A stretch of DNA of 44,383 bases. Source: an uncultured Eubacteriales bacterium. Its GTDB lineage: Bacteria > Bacillota > Clostridia > Oscillospirales > Acutalibacteraceae. Shown in pieces: positions 44,203-44,383 of this stretch. The stretch lies in NCBI GenBank assembly GCA_900317085.1, contig ONFJ01000017.1, positions 1 through 44,383 on the forward strand. Direction: 5' to 3'. Every line of letters begins with the position of its first letter. Position 1 is the first letter of the stretch. The position numbers were made by a program, and so were the translations under genes. The notes under the pieces are model-generated. The model ran no database searches. It saw only the letters and a list, made by a program, of their open reading frames with translations, and was not told the origin of the DNA.

Positions 44203-44251
44203 GAGCTGCTGCCGCAGCTCCCGTCGCTAAAAACAGTCCGCAGGACTGTTT
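44203..44251. repeat. Two-hairpin module downstream of tRNA-Pro(GGG)
   Basis: GAGCTGC-TGCC-GCAGCTC (44203-44220) and AAACAGTCC-GCA-GGACTGTTT (44231-44251). The third hairpin and the tail copies seen at the tRNA-Leu loci are missing; the DUF362 promoter stands there instead. Confidence 0.8.
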
Positions 44252-44272
44252 GTTTAACGGCGCGGCTCTGCC

Positions 44273-44359
44273 GAGTTCAAGTCTCGCCTGGAAAGTGAAA
44301 AGAGCATCGGGCAAAAGCCCAATGCTCTTTTCATGGTCCGAGTGGCGAGACTTGAACTC
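44273..44359. repeat. Quasi-palindrome spanning the tRNA-Pro(GGG) 3' end
   Basis: GAGTTCAAGTCTCGCC (44273-44288) is the exact inverse of the tRNA-Pro T-arm and adjoining bases (44344-44359), different from the leucine copies and matching its own neighbour. Confidence 0.9.
44296..44333 (-). terminator. Terminator of tRNA-Pro(GGG)
   Basis: 17-bp stem with one C-A mismatch (TGAAAAGAGCAT then GGGC) and a 4-nt loop, abutting CCA. Confidence 0.85.
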
Positions 44360-44383
44360 ACGGCCTCTTGACCCCCAGTCAAG
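44334..44383 (-). tRNA. tRNA-Pro(GGG), 3' part only
   Basis: The window ends inside the gene. Visible are anticodon stem CTTGA/TCAAG with loop CTGGGGG (anticodon GGG), T-arm GTGAGTTCAAGTCTCGC, 3' acceptor strand CACTCGG and ACCA. Confidence 0.93.

Overview
The window is a stretch of chromosome from a moderately GC-rich member of the Bacillota, most likely class Clostridia. The reasons are an IspH–ribosomal protein S1 fusion gene, the queA–tgt–yajC order, a ComEA-like protein, a MurR/RpiR regulator, consensus AGGAGG ribosome sites and sigma-A promoters with 17-18 nt spacers. An Oscillospirales-like relative is a guess. There is no prophage, transposase or CRISPR array. Nearly all genes are housekeeping, and 29 of 34 protein genes lie on the minus strand.

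Layout. 1-4300 (minus): queA, tgt and yajC, then a PA-domain M28-like hydrolase. 4300-7190 (plus): asd-dapA-dapB, the aspartate-to-lysine/DAP branch. 7190-10620 (minus): ComEA-like HhH protein, MBOAT acyltransferase, a truncated DHHW protein and a DEDDh exonuclease, ending at a structured non-coding gap. 10700-16270 (minus): RpiR regulator, HI0933-type flavoprotein, cmk, plsC-like acyltransferase and ispH-rpsA. 16430-19275 (plus): a membrane protein with a degenerate signal-peptidase fold and a long SDR/epimerase. 19350-31415 (minus): a nitrogen block with glnA, asnA-purF, a tRNA-Leu(CAG), a frameshifted uracil permease, and gltB-gltD. 31610-38505 (minus): MFS transporter, two-component system, an alpha/beta-hydrolase–AMP-ligase fusion and a zinc-ribbon acyltransferase. 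38550-44383 (minus): tRNA-Leu(GAG), potABCD polyamine uptake, a DUF362 protein and a partial tRNA-Pro(GGG).

How genes work together. GlnA and GltBD form the GS/GOGAT ammonia cycle; AsnA uses ammonia and PurF uses glutamine. glnA and gltB each have a good promoter followed by an intrinsic-terminator hairpin before the start codon, which suggests transcription attenuation. The AMP-ligase fusion and the zinc-ribbon acyltransferase overlap by one base and may activate and transfer an acyl chain.

The most unusual signal is at the tRNA genes. All three are followed by the same module: a terminator hairpin directly after CCA, then an inverted copy of that tRNA's own T-arm, so that each 3' end lies in a quasi-palindrome of about 85-88 bp. 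Next come two or three hairpins whose stems differ by paired changes between loci. At the two tRNA-Leu loci the module is bounded by direct copies of the tRNA 3' tail, four of them in a 45-bp tandem array at tRNA-Leu(CAG). I know of no described element with this structure.
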